Counted from the first letter of the stretch, positions 52,706-62,304 are shown. The stretch is 64,000 nt of DNA from an uncultured Clostridia bacterium (GCA_938045615.1 CALIBC010000180.1:186001-250000), one strand, 5' to 3'. Numbers and translations: made by a program. Notes: generated by a model not told the origin, from the letters alone.

Positions 52706-55300
52706 ATGAACATAGAAAAATATACACAGAATGCGCAAAATGCGGTGATGGAATGCCAAAATTTAGGGATTTCATCGGGAAACCAGACGTTGGAACCCGA
52801 GCACCTGAATATGGCACTTCTCAAACAGAATGATGGTCTGGTTCCGAAGTTGCTTGCCAATATGGGTGTGGATGTCGACCGTATGACAGAGGAAGTTGAA
52901 AGCCTTTTGAAAAAGCTCCCTAAGGTTTCCGGAAATACGGCAGACAATGTATACCTGTCGAGGGCACTGAACGAGATCTTTTTTGAAGCCGAAAAAGAGG
53001 CGGAGAAGTTCAATGATGAATACGTAAGCGTTGAACACCTGTATCTTGCTTTGATTGCAGCTAAGAGAACGGAATCGGCGAAAGTTTTCAAGAACCACAA
53101 TATAACCAAGGAAAATTTTTTGGCGGAACTCTCCAAGGTCAGAGGAAATCAGAGGGTTACAAGTCGAAATCCTGAAGATAACTATGAAGCGTTGGAGAAA
53201 TACGGCCGTGATCTTGTCGATATGGCGAGAAAAGGAAAGCTCGATCCCGTGATAGGCAGGGATTCGGAGATAAGACACACTATTCAGATCTTATCAAGGA
53301 GAACCAAGAACAATCCTGTCTTGATAGGAGAGCCGGGAGTCGGAAAAACTGCGGTGGTCGAGGGTCTAGCACAGAGAATCTTAAAAGGAGATGTTCCCGA
53401 GGGTCTGAAAGATAAGACTATTTTTGCTCTTGACATGGGCGCTTTGATTGCGGGAGCCAAGTTCAGAGGCGAGTTTGAGGAAAGACTCAAGGCGGTTCTG
53501 AACGAAGTTGAAAAATCTGAGGGCAGGATACTTCTCTTTATAGACGAACTTCACAACATAGTGGGGGCGGGCAAAACCGAGGGTTCGATGGATGCCGGAA
53601 ATCTTTTGAAGCCTAAACTTGCCAGAGGCGAGCTGCACTGTATAGGCGCAACCACCCTGGACGAGTACAGAAAATACATCGAAAAGGATGCCGCACTCGA
53701 AAGAAGATTTCAAAAAGTAATGGTGGATCAACCATCGGTTGAGGATACTATATCGATTCTGCGCGGATTGAAGGAGAGGTTTGAAATTCATCACGGTGTT
53801 CGTATAGAAGATAATGCATTGATCGCATGTGCGACATTGTCGGATAGATACATCACAGACAGATTTTTGCCTGACAAGGCGATAGATTTGATGGATGAAG
53901 CGGCGGCAAAGATAAGAACCGAAATAGACAGTATGCCGACGGAGCTTGATGAGATAAGCAGGAAAATAATGCAGCTTGAGATAGAACGGCAGGCTCTTGG
54001 GAAAGAAACCGACAAAGGCTCAAAAAACAGACTTGAAGCCCTTGAAAAAGAACTTGCCCAATTGAAAGAGGAAGACGCCACTATGCGTGCGCAGTGGGAG
54101 GGCGAGAAAAACAGCATTTCCGCAGTGAAAGAGTTGAAACAGAAGATCGAAGATGTCCGCATGCAAATCGAAGAATCGGAACGTGATTTTGATTACGAGA
54201 AGACGGCAGCGCTCAAATACGGAACTTTGCCGGATTTGGAGAAACAGCTGGAGGAAGCAAAAGCAAAATCGGAGAAAGCGGAGGAGAATCGTCTGCTCAA
54301 GGAAGAAGTAGGCGAGGAAGAAATTGCAGAGGTGGTTTCCGCATGGACGGGGATACCCGTTGCAAAACTTGTTGAAAGCGAACGGGAAAAACTTCTGCAT
54401 CTTCCCGAAATACTGCATAAGAGAGTCATCGGTCAGGACGAGGGGATTAGAGCCGTTTCGGAAGCCATTTTGAGGGCGAGAGCAGGGCTTAAGAACGAGA
54501 ATAGACCGATTGGATCCTTCATATTCATGGGTCCGACAGGAGTGGGGAAAACTGAACTTGCAAAGACGCTTTCCGAGGCACTATTCGATACGGAAAAGAA
54601 CATGATAAGGATAGATATGTCGGAGTATATGGAGAAACATTCGGTTTCCAGGCTTGTGGGAGCTCCTCCGGGATATGTAGGATACGATGAGGGCGGTCAA
54701 CTCACGGAAGCCGTGAGAAGAAAGCCTTACAGCGTGGTATTGTTTGATGAGATCGAAAAAGCCCATCCCGATGTTTTTAACATACTTCTCCAGATATTGG
54801 ACGACGGAAGACTCACCGACAATCAAGGTCGCACGGTCGATTTCAAAAACACGGTGATCATAATGACTTCCAACATAGGAAGCGGTGATCTGATCGAGAA
54901 TATAAGACCTGATGGGAGTATAGAAGAATCCACAAAAGAAAGGGTTGAGGCACAGCTTGGGAGCTATTTCAGACCTGAATTCCTAAACAGAATAGATGAC
55001 ATAGTTGTGTTCACTCCTCTTACCCAGGAGCAGATCGCAGAGATAATAACACTGGCGCTCTCCTCGTTGGAGCAGAGACTTTCGGAGAGGGATATCAGCC
55101 TTGAGCTCACGGAACAGGCAAAGAAATTTATCGCAAAGCAGGCATACGAACCTGCCTATGGAGCAAGACCTGTCAAACGTTATCTTCAGAATCATCTTGA
55201 AAACGAACTTGCAAAGATGATAGTTTCGGGCGAGGTATACGACGGTTGCAAGGTAATTGCCGATGTCGACGGAGGAGAGCTGAAACTCATGAGAAAATAA
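52706..55300 (+). CDS. clpB: ATP-dependent disaggregase ClpB
   Basis: ClpB, with DnaK, resolves protein aggregates. The 864-residue protein has an N-terminal Clp repeat domain, AAA domain 1 (Walker A GEPGVGKT near 208), the coiled-coil M domain (about 400-530) that marks ClpB, AAA domain 2 (Walker A GPTGVGKT near 609; LFDEIEKAHPDVF) and the C-terminal D2 small domain. ATG 52706 follows GAGGGG; the GTG at 52697 falls inside that site. It is controlled by CIRCE. Confidence 0.97.
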   Translation: MNIEKYTQNAQNAVMECQNLGISSGNQTLEPEHLNMALLKQNDGLVPKLLANMGVDVDRMTEEVESLLKKLPKVSGNTADNVYLSRALNEIFFEAEKEAEKFNDEYVSVEHLYLALIAAKRTESAKVFKNHNITKENFLAELSKVRGNQRVTSRNPEDNYEALEKYGRDLVDMARKGKLDPVIGRDSEIRHTIQILSRRTKNNPVLIGEPGVGKTAVVEGLAQRILKGDVPEGLKDKTIFALDMGALIAGAKFRGEFEERLKAVLNEVEKSEGRILLFIDELHNIVGAGKTEGSMDAGNLLKPKLARGELHCIGATTLDEYRKYIEKDAALERRFQKVMVDQPSVEDTISILRGLKERFEIHHGVRIEDNALIACATLSDRYITDRFLPDKAIDLMDEAAAKIRTEIDSMPTELDEISRKIMQLEIERQALGKETDKGSKNRLEALEKELAQLKEEDATMRAQWEGEKNSISAVKELKQKIEDVRMQIEESERDFDYEKTAALKYGTLPDLEKQLEEAKAKSEKAEENRLLKEEVGEEEIAEVVSAWTGIPVAKLVESEREKLLHLPEILHKRVIGQDEGIRAVSEAILRARAGLKNENRPIGSFIFMGPTGVGKTELAKTLSEALFDTEKNMIRIDMSEYMEKHSVSRLVGAPPGYVGYDEGGQLTEAVRRKPYSVVLFDEIEKAHPDVFNILLQILDDGRLTDNQGRTVDFKNTVIIMTSNIGSGDLIENIRPDGSIEESTKERVEAQLGSYFRPEFLNRIDDIVVFTPLTQEQIAEIITLALSSLEQRLSERDISLELTEQAKKFIAKQAYEPAYGARPVKRYLQNHLENELAKMIVSGEVYDGCKVIADVDGGELKLMRK

Positions 55301-55319
55301 TCGAAAGAGCAAACAAATG

Positions 55320-55351
55320 CCGGGTCGCAAAAATGATAATTTGCGACCCGG
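55320..55351. terminator. Perfect hairpin between convergent clpB and GntR gene
   Basis: CCGGGTCGCAAA (55320-55331) and TTTGCGACCCGG (55340-55351) form 12 perfect pairs around an eight-base loop. No T-run follows on either strand, but its place between two converging genes suggests a two-way terminator. Confidence 0.6.
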
Positions 55352-55376
55352 AGGATTTATCCGGCAGGGCAAAGAA

Positions 55377-56039
55377 CTACCGGAATTTTCTTTTTTTGGA
55401 GTTTTCCATATGTCTTGCCATCGCAATGGCACCGGCTTCCGAGTCGCCGGCGGAAAAGCACACATATACATCACGGTGTTCCGAAAGAACCTCTCTTAAA
55501 TATCCGGGCGCATAATAATTCGACGGATTTGCGTGCCTGAGGTAAAGCTGATACGCATTAAGGTTGTGAATCAGCATGTCATTGTGCGTTGCGTTATATA
55601 TTATTTTGTGAAACGCCATATTTATATCAATCATCTTTGGGATGTCGTTCTTTTGGGTATAGAACTGCATAAACTCAAATGTTTCATCAAGTTCATCAAG
55701 TTCCCGATCAGTAATCCTGTCTATTGCCCATCTGACAGCGGTAACTTCCGCCTGGTCTCTGAGCACCGTCATATCGCGGATATCCTGAGGCGTAAAGCCG
55801 GTTACAAAGGCGCCCCGATTCGGAATGTTTTTGATCAGCCCCTTGGCTTCAAGTTGCATTAGAGCCTCGCGGACGGGAGTGCGGCTGACATTGTATTCAA
55901 GGCAGATTTTGCACTCTGTCAATTTTTCGTTTGTGCGCAATTTTCCCGTCAAAATATCTTCCCGGATTTTTTTGAATAAAATCACTGAAAGCGGCAGGTC
56001 TTTTTTTTCGTTTTCCTCTAAATACCGTATTATCGACAT
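55377..56039 (-). CDS. GntR-family regulator with FCD domain
   Basis: The 220-residue regulator has an N-terminal winged helix (SVILFKKIREDILTGKLRTN, VSRTPVREALMQLEAKGLI) and a C-terminal FCD effector domain with a likely metal site (Asp and His in DINMAFHKII, further His in SEHRDVYVCF and MARHM). FadR-type regulators sense small carboxylates. ATG at 56039 follows GGAGAAAAAC; a longer start at 56069 has no such site. It is divergent from the ABC pair at 56295, but a link is only inferred. Confidence 0.88.
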   Translation of the reverse strand: MSIIRYLEENEKKDLPLSVILFKKIREDILTGKLRTNEKLTECKICLEYNVSRTPVREALMQLEAKGLIKNIPNRGAFVTGFTPQDIRDMTVLRDQAEVTAVRWAIDRITDRELDELDETFEFMQFYTQKNDIPKMIDINMAFHKIIYNATHNDMLIHNLNAYQLYLRHANPSNYYAPGYLREVLSEHRDVYVCFSAGDSEAGAIAMARHMENSKKRKFR

Positions 56040-56108
56040 GTTTTTCTCCTTGATTCTGTTGACGGGCAAAGTGAGAAGTCAGTCCATGAAAACTCATCGC
56101 CGGGTACA

Positions 56109-56138
56109 ATTATACGTTTTAAGGTATTGAAGTGTCAA
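56109..56138 (-). promoter_or_regulatory. Promoter of GntR gene
   Basis: On the minus strand TTGACA (56138-56133) and TATAAT (56114-56109), both full consensus, are 18 bases apart. The rest of this 255-base divergent gap shows a TTGACA at 56210 on the plus strand without a well-placed -10. Confidence 0.8.
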
Positions 56139-56294
56139 TAACGGCAAAGATGGGTTTTGTGAATTAGACTTCAAGCTGATGGTTGGTTTGATTTGATGAA
56201 CAGTTATTATTGACAGGATAGTGTAAAATAATTGTGGAGTTTTAATAAGAATATAGAAATCAATTCCAACGTCAAGAAAGGTTATGGATAGAAG

Positions 56295-56957
56295 ATGGTA
56301 ATCAGAACGAAAAATTTATGCAAGTACTATGGAAGCGGAAACAATATCGTAAAGGCTCTCGACAATGTCGATATACAGGTGGAAAAAGGTGAATTTATCG
56401 GAATCGTGGGAAAGTCGGGCAGCGGCAAGTCGACGCTGCTGAATATGCTGGGATGCCTCGACAGTCCGACTTTGGGAGAAGTGTTTATCGGAGAAGAGAA
56501 AATCTCCAATCTGAATGACGAGGAACTTACGAAGATTCGCCGCTCCCGAATAGGCTTCATATTTCAAAACTACAATCTGATGCCGGTGCTGAATACTTAT
56601 GAGAATGTCATACTGCCTGTACAACTGGACAAGAAAAAAGTGGATAAAAAATACATAGATGAGATTTTCGATATTTTGGAGTTGTCGGGTAAGAAAAGCT
56701 CACTTCCCGCCGCACTTTCGGGAGGGCAACAGCAAAGAGCGGCAATCGCAAGGGCTTTGGCAAACAAACCCGAGATTGTACTTGCAGATGAACCGACCGG
56801 AAACTTGGATGCCGCGATGGGAGCTGAAGTGATGGCGATGCTCGAAAATATGAACAAGATCTATGGGCAGACGATTATAGTGGTCACCCATGATCAGGAG
56901 ATAGCCTCAGGCATGAGAAGAAGAATTACCGTGTCGGATGGGAAGGTGATACAGTGA
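56295..56957 (+). CDS. ABC transporter ATPase, MacB/LolD type
   Basis: The 220-residue ATPase has Walker A GKSGSGKST, Q-loop FIFQNYNLMPVLNTYENV, signature LSGGQQQRAAIARAL, Walker B IVLADEPTGNLDAAMG and the H-loop VVTHD. It partners the FtsX-type permease that follows with a GTGA overlap. Such pairs in Bacillota often export peptides or confer antimicrobial-peptide resistance. Confidence 0.93.
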   Translation: MVIRTKNLCKYYGSGNNIVKALDNVDIQVEKGEFIGIVGKSGSGKSTLLNMLGCLDSPTLGEVFIGEEKISNLNDEELTKIRRSRIGFIFQNYNLMPVLNTYENVILPVQLDKKKVDKKYIDEIFDILELSGKKSSLPAALSGGQQQRAAIARALANKPEIVLADEPTGNLDAAMGAEVMAMLENMNKIYGQTIIVVTHDQEIASGMRRRITVSDGKVIQ

Positions 56958-59410
56958 TCGGAAAACTAGCATTAAGATCCATTCTTGCGGAAAAAAAGCG
57001 CAGTGTCTGCACAGTGCTTGCAATGGTGCTTACGGCTGTATTGTTCTCGGTGCTCTTCACCACAATTTTCGGAATAAATCAGGCGTCAACGGCGTATAAT
57101 ATAAAGCAAGCGGGAACAAAATTTCATTTTTTAATAAAACCGTGGAATATGGACAATGTCAAACTCACAAAGAAAATCGAGGATGACGATGCGGTTAAAA
57201 GTGTGGGTGAGTCGAAGTTCTTAGGATATGTCGGAGATAAAAAACTGAATTACAATGTAGAAGTGAAGTACGAAGACCGTGCGTTTGTGGAAAGTTGTTT
57301 TCACTCCCCCGACAGAGGTAAACTTCCCGAAGCGGAGAATGAGGCGATTGTCGATACAACAACGCTGCGTCGCCTCGGCGTTCCTCTGAAGATTGGAAGC
57401 AGGTTCAAAGTCAAAGTTTCTGTCGGAGATAAGACTGAAATTAAAAACTTTGTGCTTTCGGGCATGTGCAGCATCAATAAGACGTTCAAAGTTAAAGTCG
57501 GCGTGATTGTCGTATCCGAGAAATATGCTTCCATGTGGAAACGAAAGTATTCCGCTCAGGGCATTTACGGAAAGGAAGAATTGGGAGTTGTTCTGAAAGA
57601 TGCGGGCGATATAGAAAAAGATGCGCAGAGACTGTTGATTCGGTTGGGTGCCAAGGAATATATAAAAAATATCGGGGTCAATCCCGGTTACGAAAACCAT
57701 GCGGACACGTATTCCAATCCTGCAACGATCATCATGGGACTTCTGCTCATAATGCTAATCGGATATCTGATAATCAATAATATTTTCTATATCGCCGCAA
57801 GAAAAGACGCCGGGCAGTACGGACAACTCAAGACGCTAGGTATGGATTCGAGGCAGGTTGCCACGCTGGTAAGTTGTCAGGCATTATATTTACTTGCGTT
57901 TGCGATTCCTATAGGAAGCGTTTCGGGTCTTATCACAGGCAGATTGGCTTTGCCCGCAATAATAGCCCTGACAAATTTCGATGCAGTTGCGGGAGACGAT
58001 CTGATCGGGTCGGGAGATGTTCTCTCGGTGCTTGCTTTGACAATCGTCTTTATAACAATAACCACTTTCATAAGTATTTTGGGACCTGTAAGGATGATAA
58101 AGAAACTGTCTCCGATAGAGTCCACCAAAGTAGAACTTAAAAATAAAAAGGAAAGACGTGAAGCCGGGGATGGGAGCAAAGTGTATAAGTTTGCGTTATA
58201 TAACGTCACGAGAAACAGAAAGAGCATGGTGCTTTTGATTGTGAGCATAACACTGCCGCTGCTTTTGGTGAGCATATCATATAACATTTCGAACAGTTTC
58301 GATATGAATAAGTATTTATCTTCGAAGATGTTCTCAGATTACACGATGGCGACTGCAAGTTACTACCGAGGCGATTATTTTTCAGATAAAAACAATGAAG
58401 AGAAGGAGATGAACCTTAATCCCGGAATAGTAGATGAAATAAAGTCAACGGGTGCCGTGTCTGCCGGTGGATGCGTGTACGGTACTTGTGATGCATCACA
58501 TAAACAAAGACTGAAAGGTGCGGATCCGGGATACTGGTTGAATATATACGGTATTGAGGGATTCAATCTGCATAAAAAGCAGTGGCTTGAAGATAAGATG
58601 GACATGAACGCGTTTAAAAGAGGTACGGGTGTCATTGAAGGCTGCTGGAAAGACCAAAACGGTGACGCGAGTCCGGGTTCGTACGTCTATGCTGTGGGTG
58701 ACAAGGTAAGATTAAAGGATAAATCAGGCAAAGAGAGGAATTTCACGGTAGTCGGTCATATAGATGTCGGAAAAGGTGCGTTGACCTCCGGAATTTCAGG
58801 GAGAGATACCACGTATGAACTGTATTTTCCACCGAATATCTACAGGAAACTGACGGGTAATAAAAACATCATGTCCTATAATTTCAACGTAAAGCATGGA
58901 CAAGAAAAAATAATTGAGAGGTATTTAAAGACCCTTGTGTCAACTAACTACGATTTCAATTTTCAGTCCAAAATGAAACTGGGTATGGAATTTGAGTCGT
59001 TGAGGCAGCTGATTGAATTGATATGCGTGTTCCTGTGCGTCGTGCTGTCTTTCATTGCGATAATGAATCTGATAAATGTCTTTGTCACAAGCATAATCGT
59101 CAGAGAAAAAGAAATCGCAACACTGCGGAGCATAGGAATGACAAGAAAACAGCTCAGAACGATGCTGACGTGGGAGATTTCATATTACATAATTTCTGCA
59201 TTTATATTGTCGACAATCCTTTCATTTATATTGTCCGGTACGGTTGTGGCAGGAATATGCAACGATACAAGTTTCATGACGTACAATACGGGGGTTGTGA
59301 TATTTGCACTGATTCTGATTGTATCGTTTGTCATAGGATATATCACCATGAGACTAGAAGAAAGAAGTGTGTCCAAGATGAGCATTACAGAGAGGATCAA
59401 GGCTTTATAG
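56954..59410 (+). CDS. FtsX/MacB-type ABC transporter permease
   Basis: The 818-residue permease starts at GTG 56954. It has an N-terminal helix, a large extracellular region, a first FtsX block of three helices (about 250-385), a fourth helix, a second extracellular region and a second FtsX block (about 680-800; IIVREKEIATLRSIGMTRKQL). This layout matches mechanotransmission exporters, related to BceB-like permeases without the ten-helix order. No two-component genes sit beside it. Confidence 0.9.
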   Translation: MIGKLALRSILAEKKRSVCTVLAMVLTAVLFSVLFTTIFGINQASTAYNIKQAGTKFHFLIKPWNMDNVKLTKKIEDDDAVKSVGESKFLGYVGDKKLNYNVEVKYEDRAFVESCFHSPDRGKLPEAENEAIVDTTTLRRLGVPLKIGSRFKVKVSVGDKTEIKNFVLSGMCSINKTFKVKVGVIVVSEKYASMWKRKYSAQGIYGKEELGVVLKDAGDIEKDAQRLLIRLGAKEYIKNIGVNPGYENHADTYSNPATIIMGLLLIMLIGYLIINNIFYIAARKDAGQYGQLKTLGMDSRQVATLVSCQALYLLAFAIPIGSVSGLITGRLALPAIIALTNFDAVAGDDLIGSGDVLSVLALTIVFITITTFISILGPVRMIKKLSPIESTKVELKNKKERREAGDGSKVYKFALYNVTRNRKSMVLLIVSITLPLLLVSISYNISNSFDMNKYLSSKMFSDYTMATASYYRGDYFSDKNNEEKEMNLNPGIVDEIKSTGAVSAGGCVYGTCDASHKQRLKGADPGYWLNIYGIEGFNLHKKQWLEDKMDMNAFKRGTGVIEGCWKDQNGDASPGSYVYAVGDKVRLKDKSGKERNFTVVGHIDVGKGALTSGISGRDTTYELYFPPNIYRKLTGNKNIMSYNFNVKHGQEKIIERYLKTLVSTNYDFNFQSKMKLGMEFESLRQLIELICVFLCVVLSFIAIMNLINVFVTSIIVREKEIATLRSIGMTRKQLRTMLTWEISYYIISAFILSTILSFILSGTVVAGICNDTSFMTYNTGVVIFALILIVSFVIGYITMRLEERSVSKMSITERIKAL

Positions 59411-59417
59411 GCAAGTA

Positions 59418-59445
59418 TTGATTTTTCGGCGAATATGATTATAAT
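59418..59445 (+). promoter_or_regulatory. nth promoter
   Basis: TTGATT (59418-59423) and consensus TATAAT (59440-59445) are 16 bases apart. The start would fall at about 59452-59453, right at the nth ATG. Confidence 0.6.
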
Positions 59446-59452
59446 TGTCTCC

Positions 59453-60076
59453 ATGGATAGAGAAACAATCGAAAAAATATTGGACATATTGCGCGACACG
59501 TATCCGGATGCGGAGTGCGCTCTGGACCACAAAAACGCATTTCAACTCATTACGGCGGTCGCATTGTCGGCTCAGACTACCAACAAAAGCGTCAACAAGG
59601 TAACACCGGCGCTGTTTGAGAAATATCCGACGCCGGGGAGTCTTGCGCTTGCAAAGCCGGAAGAAGTTGAGGAACACATAAGAAGCATCGGCATGTATAA
59701 AACAAAATCGAAAAACATCGTGGCGATGGCGCAGAAGCTTTGCGCAGAATTTGGCGGACAAGTTCCCGAAGGGTACGATGAATTGGTCTCGCTGCCGGGA
59801 GTGGGTAGAAAAACCGCAAACGTGGTTCAGTCGGTCTGGTTCAAAAAACAGAGGATCGCGGTGGATACTCATGTTTTCAGAGTCAGTAACAGGATCGGTC
59901 TGGCGCATGAGAAAGACGTGCTGAAGACCGAAGAGGCTCTGATGGAAGCTATTCCTAAACACAGGTGGTCGGAAACCCATCACCTGCTGATATTTCACGG
60001 CAGAAATCTTTGTACCGCAAGAAAACCCAAGTGCCTTGAGTGTCCCATGGAAGAATTGTGCGAAAAGAATATGTAA
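59453..60076 (+). CDS. nth: Endonuclease III
   Basis: This base-excision-repair glycosylase/AP lyase removes oxidised pyrimidines. From ATG 59453 the product is 207 residues. It has the helix-hairpin-helix with catalytic Lys (LPGVGRKTANVVQSVWF), the catalytic Asp (AVDTHVFRVSNRIG) and the [4Fe-4S] site C-x6-C-x2-C-x5-C at the end. An in-frame ATG at 59435 lies inside the promoter spacer. No ribosome site precedes either ATG, so a leaderless message is likely. Confidence 0.95.
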   Translation: MDRETIEKILDILRDTYPDAECALDHKNAFQLITAVALSAQTTNKSVNKVTPALFEKYPTPGSLALAKPEEVEEHIRSIGMYKTKSKNIVAMAQKLCAEFGGQVPEGYDELVSLPGVGRKTANVVQSVWFKKQRIAVDTHVFRVSNRIGLAHEKDVLKTEEALMEAIPKHRWSETHHLLIFHGRNLCTARKPKCLECPMEELCEKNM

Positions 60077-60078
60077 TA

Positions 60079-60576
60079 CTACGCTTTCCCACAACAGTTT
60101 TTGTATTTTTTGCCGCTGCCGCAGGGACATGGTTCGTTCCTGCCTACTTTGGCGGGAGCATGATATATTTTTGATTTTTTGTAATCCTTGATGATCGCTT
60201 TTTTCTTTTCCTCATCCAGCAGCGTGTCCCAAGGGTCGAGGGAGTAGAGATGGGCAGCATCCGCTTTCCACATGTTGTAGTAAAGTTTTTCAAAATCGAC
60301 GTCAAGATCAACCTCGGTGGCCTCTGTCACGATCTGATCCGGCAGTTCTTCTTTTAGGCTGGATTTGATTCCGTCAAGGAAACCGGCAAAGATCACGGGT
60401 CTGCAATTGAACTTCTCGGAAAGCTCTTCCACAACACCTTTCAAATGTTCGCCACTGTTTGAAAGTATGTGGGTGTAGATAGCAATCTCGGCATCGCTGT
60501 ATTCTTTCCAGAACTCCTTAAAGGTCTTGTCGGTTTGTGATTCCCATAATTTTTTCCATTCTTCATTCAGATTCAT
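60079..60576 (-). CDS. SEC-C motif protein
   Basis: The 165-residue protein ends with a zinc-binding SEC-C motif (GRNEPCPCGSGKKYKNCCGK), like the SecA tail. The N-terminal 140 residues are helical and acidic, without a recognised enzyme domain. It starts after CGGAGG. Its stop lies two bases from the nth stop on the other strand. Such proteins may bind SecA partners or ribosomes, but no role is shown. The 111-base gap to hom on the upstream side shows no clear promoter. Confidence 0.82.
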   Translation of the reverse strand: MNLNEEWKKLWESQTDKTFKEFWKEYSDAEIAIYTHILSNSGEHLKGVVEELSEKFNCRPVIFAGFLDGIKSSLKEELPDQIVTEATEVDLDVDFEKLYYNMWKADAAHLYSLDPWDTLLDEEKKKAIIKDYKKSKIYHAPAKVGRNEPCPCGSGKKYKNCCGKA

Positions 60577-60687
60577 TATTTATCCTCCGTTTTCGGTGTG
60601 TTCCTTATTTTTTCATTCTCGATACATATCCCTGAATGTTTTGGGATCATGATATCGCAATTTGTATTCTGTTTTTATCTGCATGGC

Positions 60688-61659
60688 CTATTTCTGCATT
60701 CTCATGATCGCCATAATGTCGCCGACCACGGCGCTGCCTGTAGGAAGTGCTCCCGCACCTTTTCCGTATAGCATAACACGGTCGACCGCATCTCCCGTAA
60801 CGTATACGGCGTTGAATTCTTCATTGACTCCGGAAAGAGGGTGGGTAAGTGGTATTTCTTCAGGTTTTACGCTGCACCGGATTTCACCGCATTCATCGAT
60901 ACTCGCTTTGGAAATGAGTTTGATCTTGTTACCCGATTTTGCGGCATTTGATATGTCATCCATCGTGACATCGGTTATACCTTGCGTAGGTATGTCCTCC
61001 GGAGATATATATTTATCAAAGGCGAGCGCAATAAGTATTGACAATTTATTTGCACAGTCTATCCCTTCGACATCGGCAGTTGGGTCGGCTTCGGCAAAAC
61101 CTTTTGCCTGTGCGTCTTTCAGGACTTCTTCATATCGCAGCCCCGCATCGCCCATTCTGCTGAGTATGTAATTGGTGGTTCCGTTCAATATGCCCATTAC
61201 TTCGGTGAACCTGTTGCCGGCGAGTGGTTCTGTAATGGAGGTAAGTGCAGGTATTCCACCGCCCACGCACGCTTCAAATCTTATCTGAACGCCGTTTTCT
61301 GCGGCTGCTTCATGCAGCTTTTCAAAATTTGCTGCAGCCGCTGCTTTGTTCGGGGTGACGACGTTCTTTCCGCTTTTGAGTGCTTGGAGCATCCACGATG
61401 TGGCAGGCTCGATCCCTCCTATAGCTTCCACGACTATGTCGATGCTGTCATCGTGCAAAATATCGTTCACGTCCTGCGTGGCTATTTCAGCCGGGACATC
61501 GTGAAGCTTTATGTTTTTTTCATTTCTTACAAGGATCTTGGAAACGTTGTAGGATGCTCCGGTACGTTTTTGGATCAGAGCCTTGTTCTTTTTCAAAATA
61601 TCGTATGTACCTCCGCCCACGGTTCCGAGACCGAGGATGCCTATGTTGAAAGATTTCAT
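60688..61659 (-). CDS. hom: Homoserine dehydrogenase, short form without ACT domain
   Basis: Hom reduces aspartate semialdehyde to homoserine for threonine and methionine. The 323-residue protein has the nucleotide fold GLGTVGGGTYDIL, VVTPNKAAAA, and the catalytic stretch GILNGTTNYILSRM with ADPTADVEGIDCANKLSIL. The usual C-terminal ACT domain (proteins of about 400-430 residues) is absent, so threonine feedback through ACT is not expected. It overlaps the upstream small gene by four bases. Confidence 0.95.
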   Translation of the reverse strand: MKSFNIGILGLGTVGGGTYDILKKNKALIQKRTGASYNVSKILVRNEKNIKLHDVPAEIATQDVNDILHDDSIDIVVEAIGGIEPATSWMLQALKSGKNVVTPNKAAAAANFEKLHEAAAENGVQIRFEACVGGGIPALTSITEPLAGNRFTEVMGILNGTTNYILSRMGDAGLRYEEVLKDAQAKGFAEADPTADVEGIDCANKLSILIALAFDKYISPEDIPTQGITDVTMDDISNAAKSGNKIKLISKASIDECGEIRCSVKPEEIPLTHPLSGVNEEFNAVYVTGDAVDRVMLYGKGAGALPTGSAVVGDIMAIMRMQK

Positions 61660-62111
61660 GCGTTTTTCTCCTTTTGGGTCTGCTGGTTTTTCGCCGCCAT
61701 GGCAAAGTATGATTTTACACTTTTGTCGAGCGCATACAGATCTTGCGTATCACCGTCGCCAAGGGTTTCACCTTTCATGGCAACCGCTATCAATATCGCT
61801 GCGTAAGTCGGGGTGTGAAGATTTCTGCCGGCTTTGGCTCCGGTATCGTCAAGATGAGCTTTTAGTTCACAGATGCGGTCTATAAGTTTGACAGAAGCCT
61901 CTTCCGAATCCGAATCGGCGAAAGGTTTCCACATGGCTTCGTTGATGGAAGCGTAAAAAATACCTTCCATAGTGGATTCAAGGTAGGGGGTGTAATCCAA
62001 AACTCCGCCCGTTTTCTTGCCGTCGGCGACATATTGATTCAAGTACAGCTTATAATCCTTGCTGTGCTTTATCACTATGTCGCGGGCATAGTTCACATAT
62101 TTTTTATCCAA
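61656..62111 (-). CDS. Conserved hypothetical helical protein co-translated with hom
   Basis: I do not recognise the family with certainty. The 151-residue product begins at TTG 62111, seven bases after AGGAGG. It is largely helical: DKKYVNYARDIVIKHSKDYK, TPYLESTMEGIFYASINEAM, RNLHTPTYAAILIAVAMKG, ending NQQTQKEKNA. Its last codon overlaps the hom ATG, so it is translationally coupled to hom. A frame open further up to 62408 lacks a ribosome site and overlaps the tdk promoter. Confidence 0.75.
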   Translation of the reverse strand: MDKKYVNYARDIVIKHSKDYKLYLNQYVADGKKTGGVLDYTPYLESTMEGIFYASINEAMWKPFADSDSEEASVKLIDRICELKAHLDDTGAKAGRNLHTPTYAAILIAVAMKGETLGDGDTQDLYALDKSVKSYFAMAAKNQQTQKEKNA

Positions 62112-62193
62112 GATTTTGCCTCCTGAAGCGGTCTCATAAATATCACGTATTTTACAAGTTCGAACAGGCGATCGTCCGCCCACATACGATGAT

Positions 62194-62222
62194 AGTATAG
62201 CATGCAAACGGCGCTGCCGCAA
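62194..62222 (-). promoter_or_regulatory. Promoter of hypothetical-hom operon
   Basis: On the minus strand TTGCGG (62222-62217) and TATACT (62199-62194) are 17 bases apart, giving a leader of about 75 bases before the TTG start at 62111. Confidence 0.5.
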
Positions 62223-62304
62223 CGCTCTGATTGAATCGAACGCCCAACTTGCGGCAATCGGATAACAAATTTCTCGCAAACACGTTGTTTCTGCCCCTAT
62301 TTCC

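Noticed and set aside
56210..56233. TTGACA as -35 of the MacB/FtsX-type operon
   Set aside because: No -10 box at 16-18 bases; TAAAAT lies only eight bases away.
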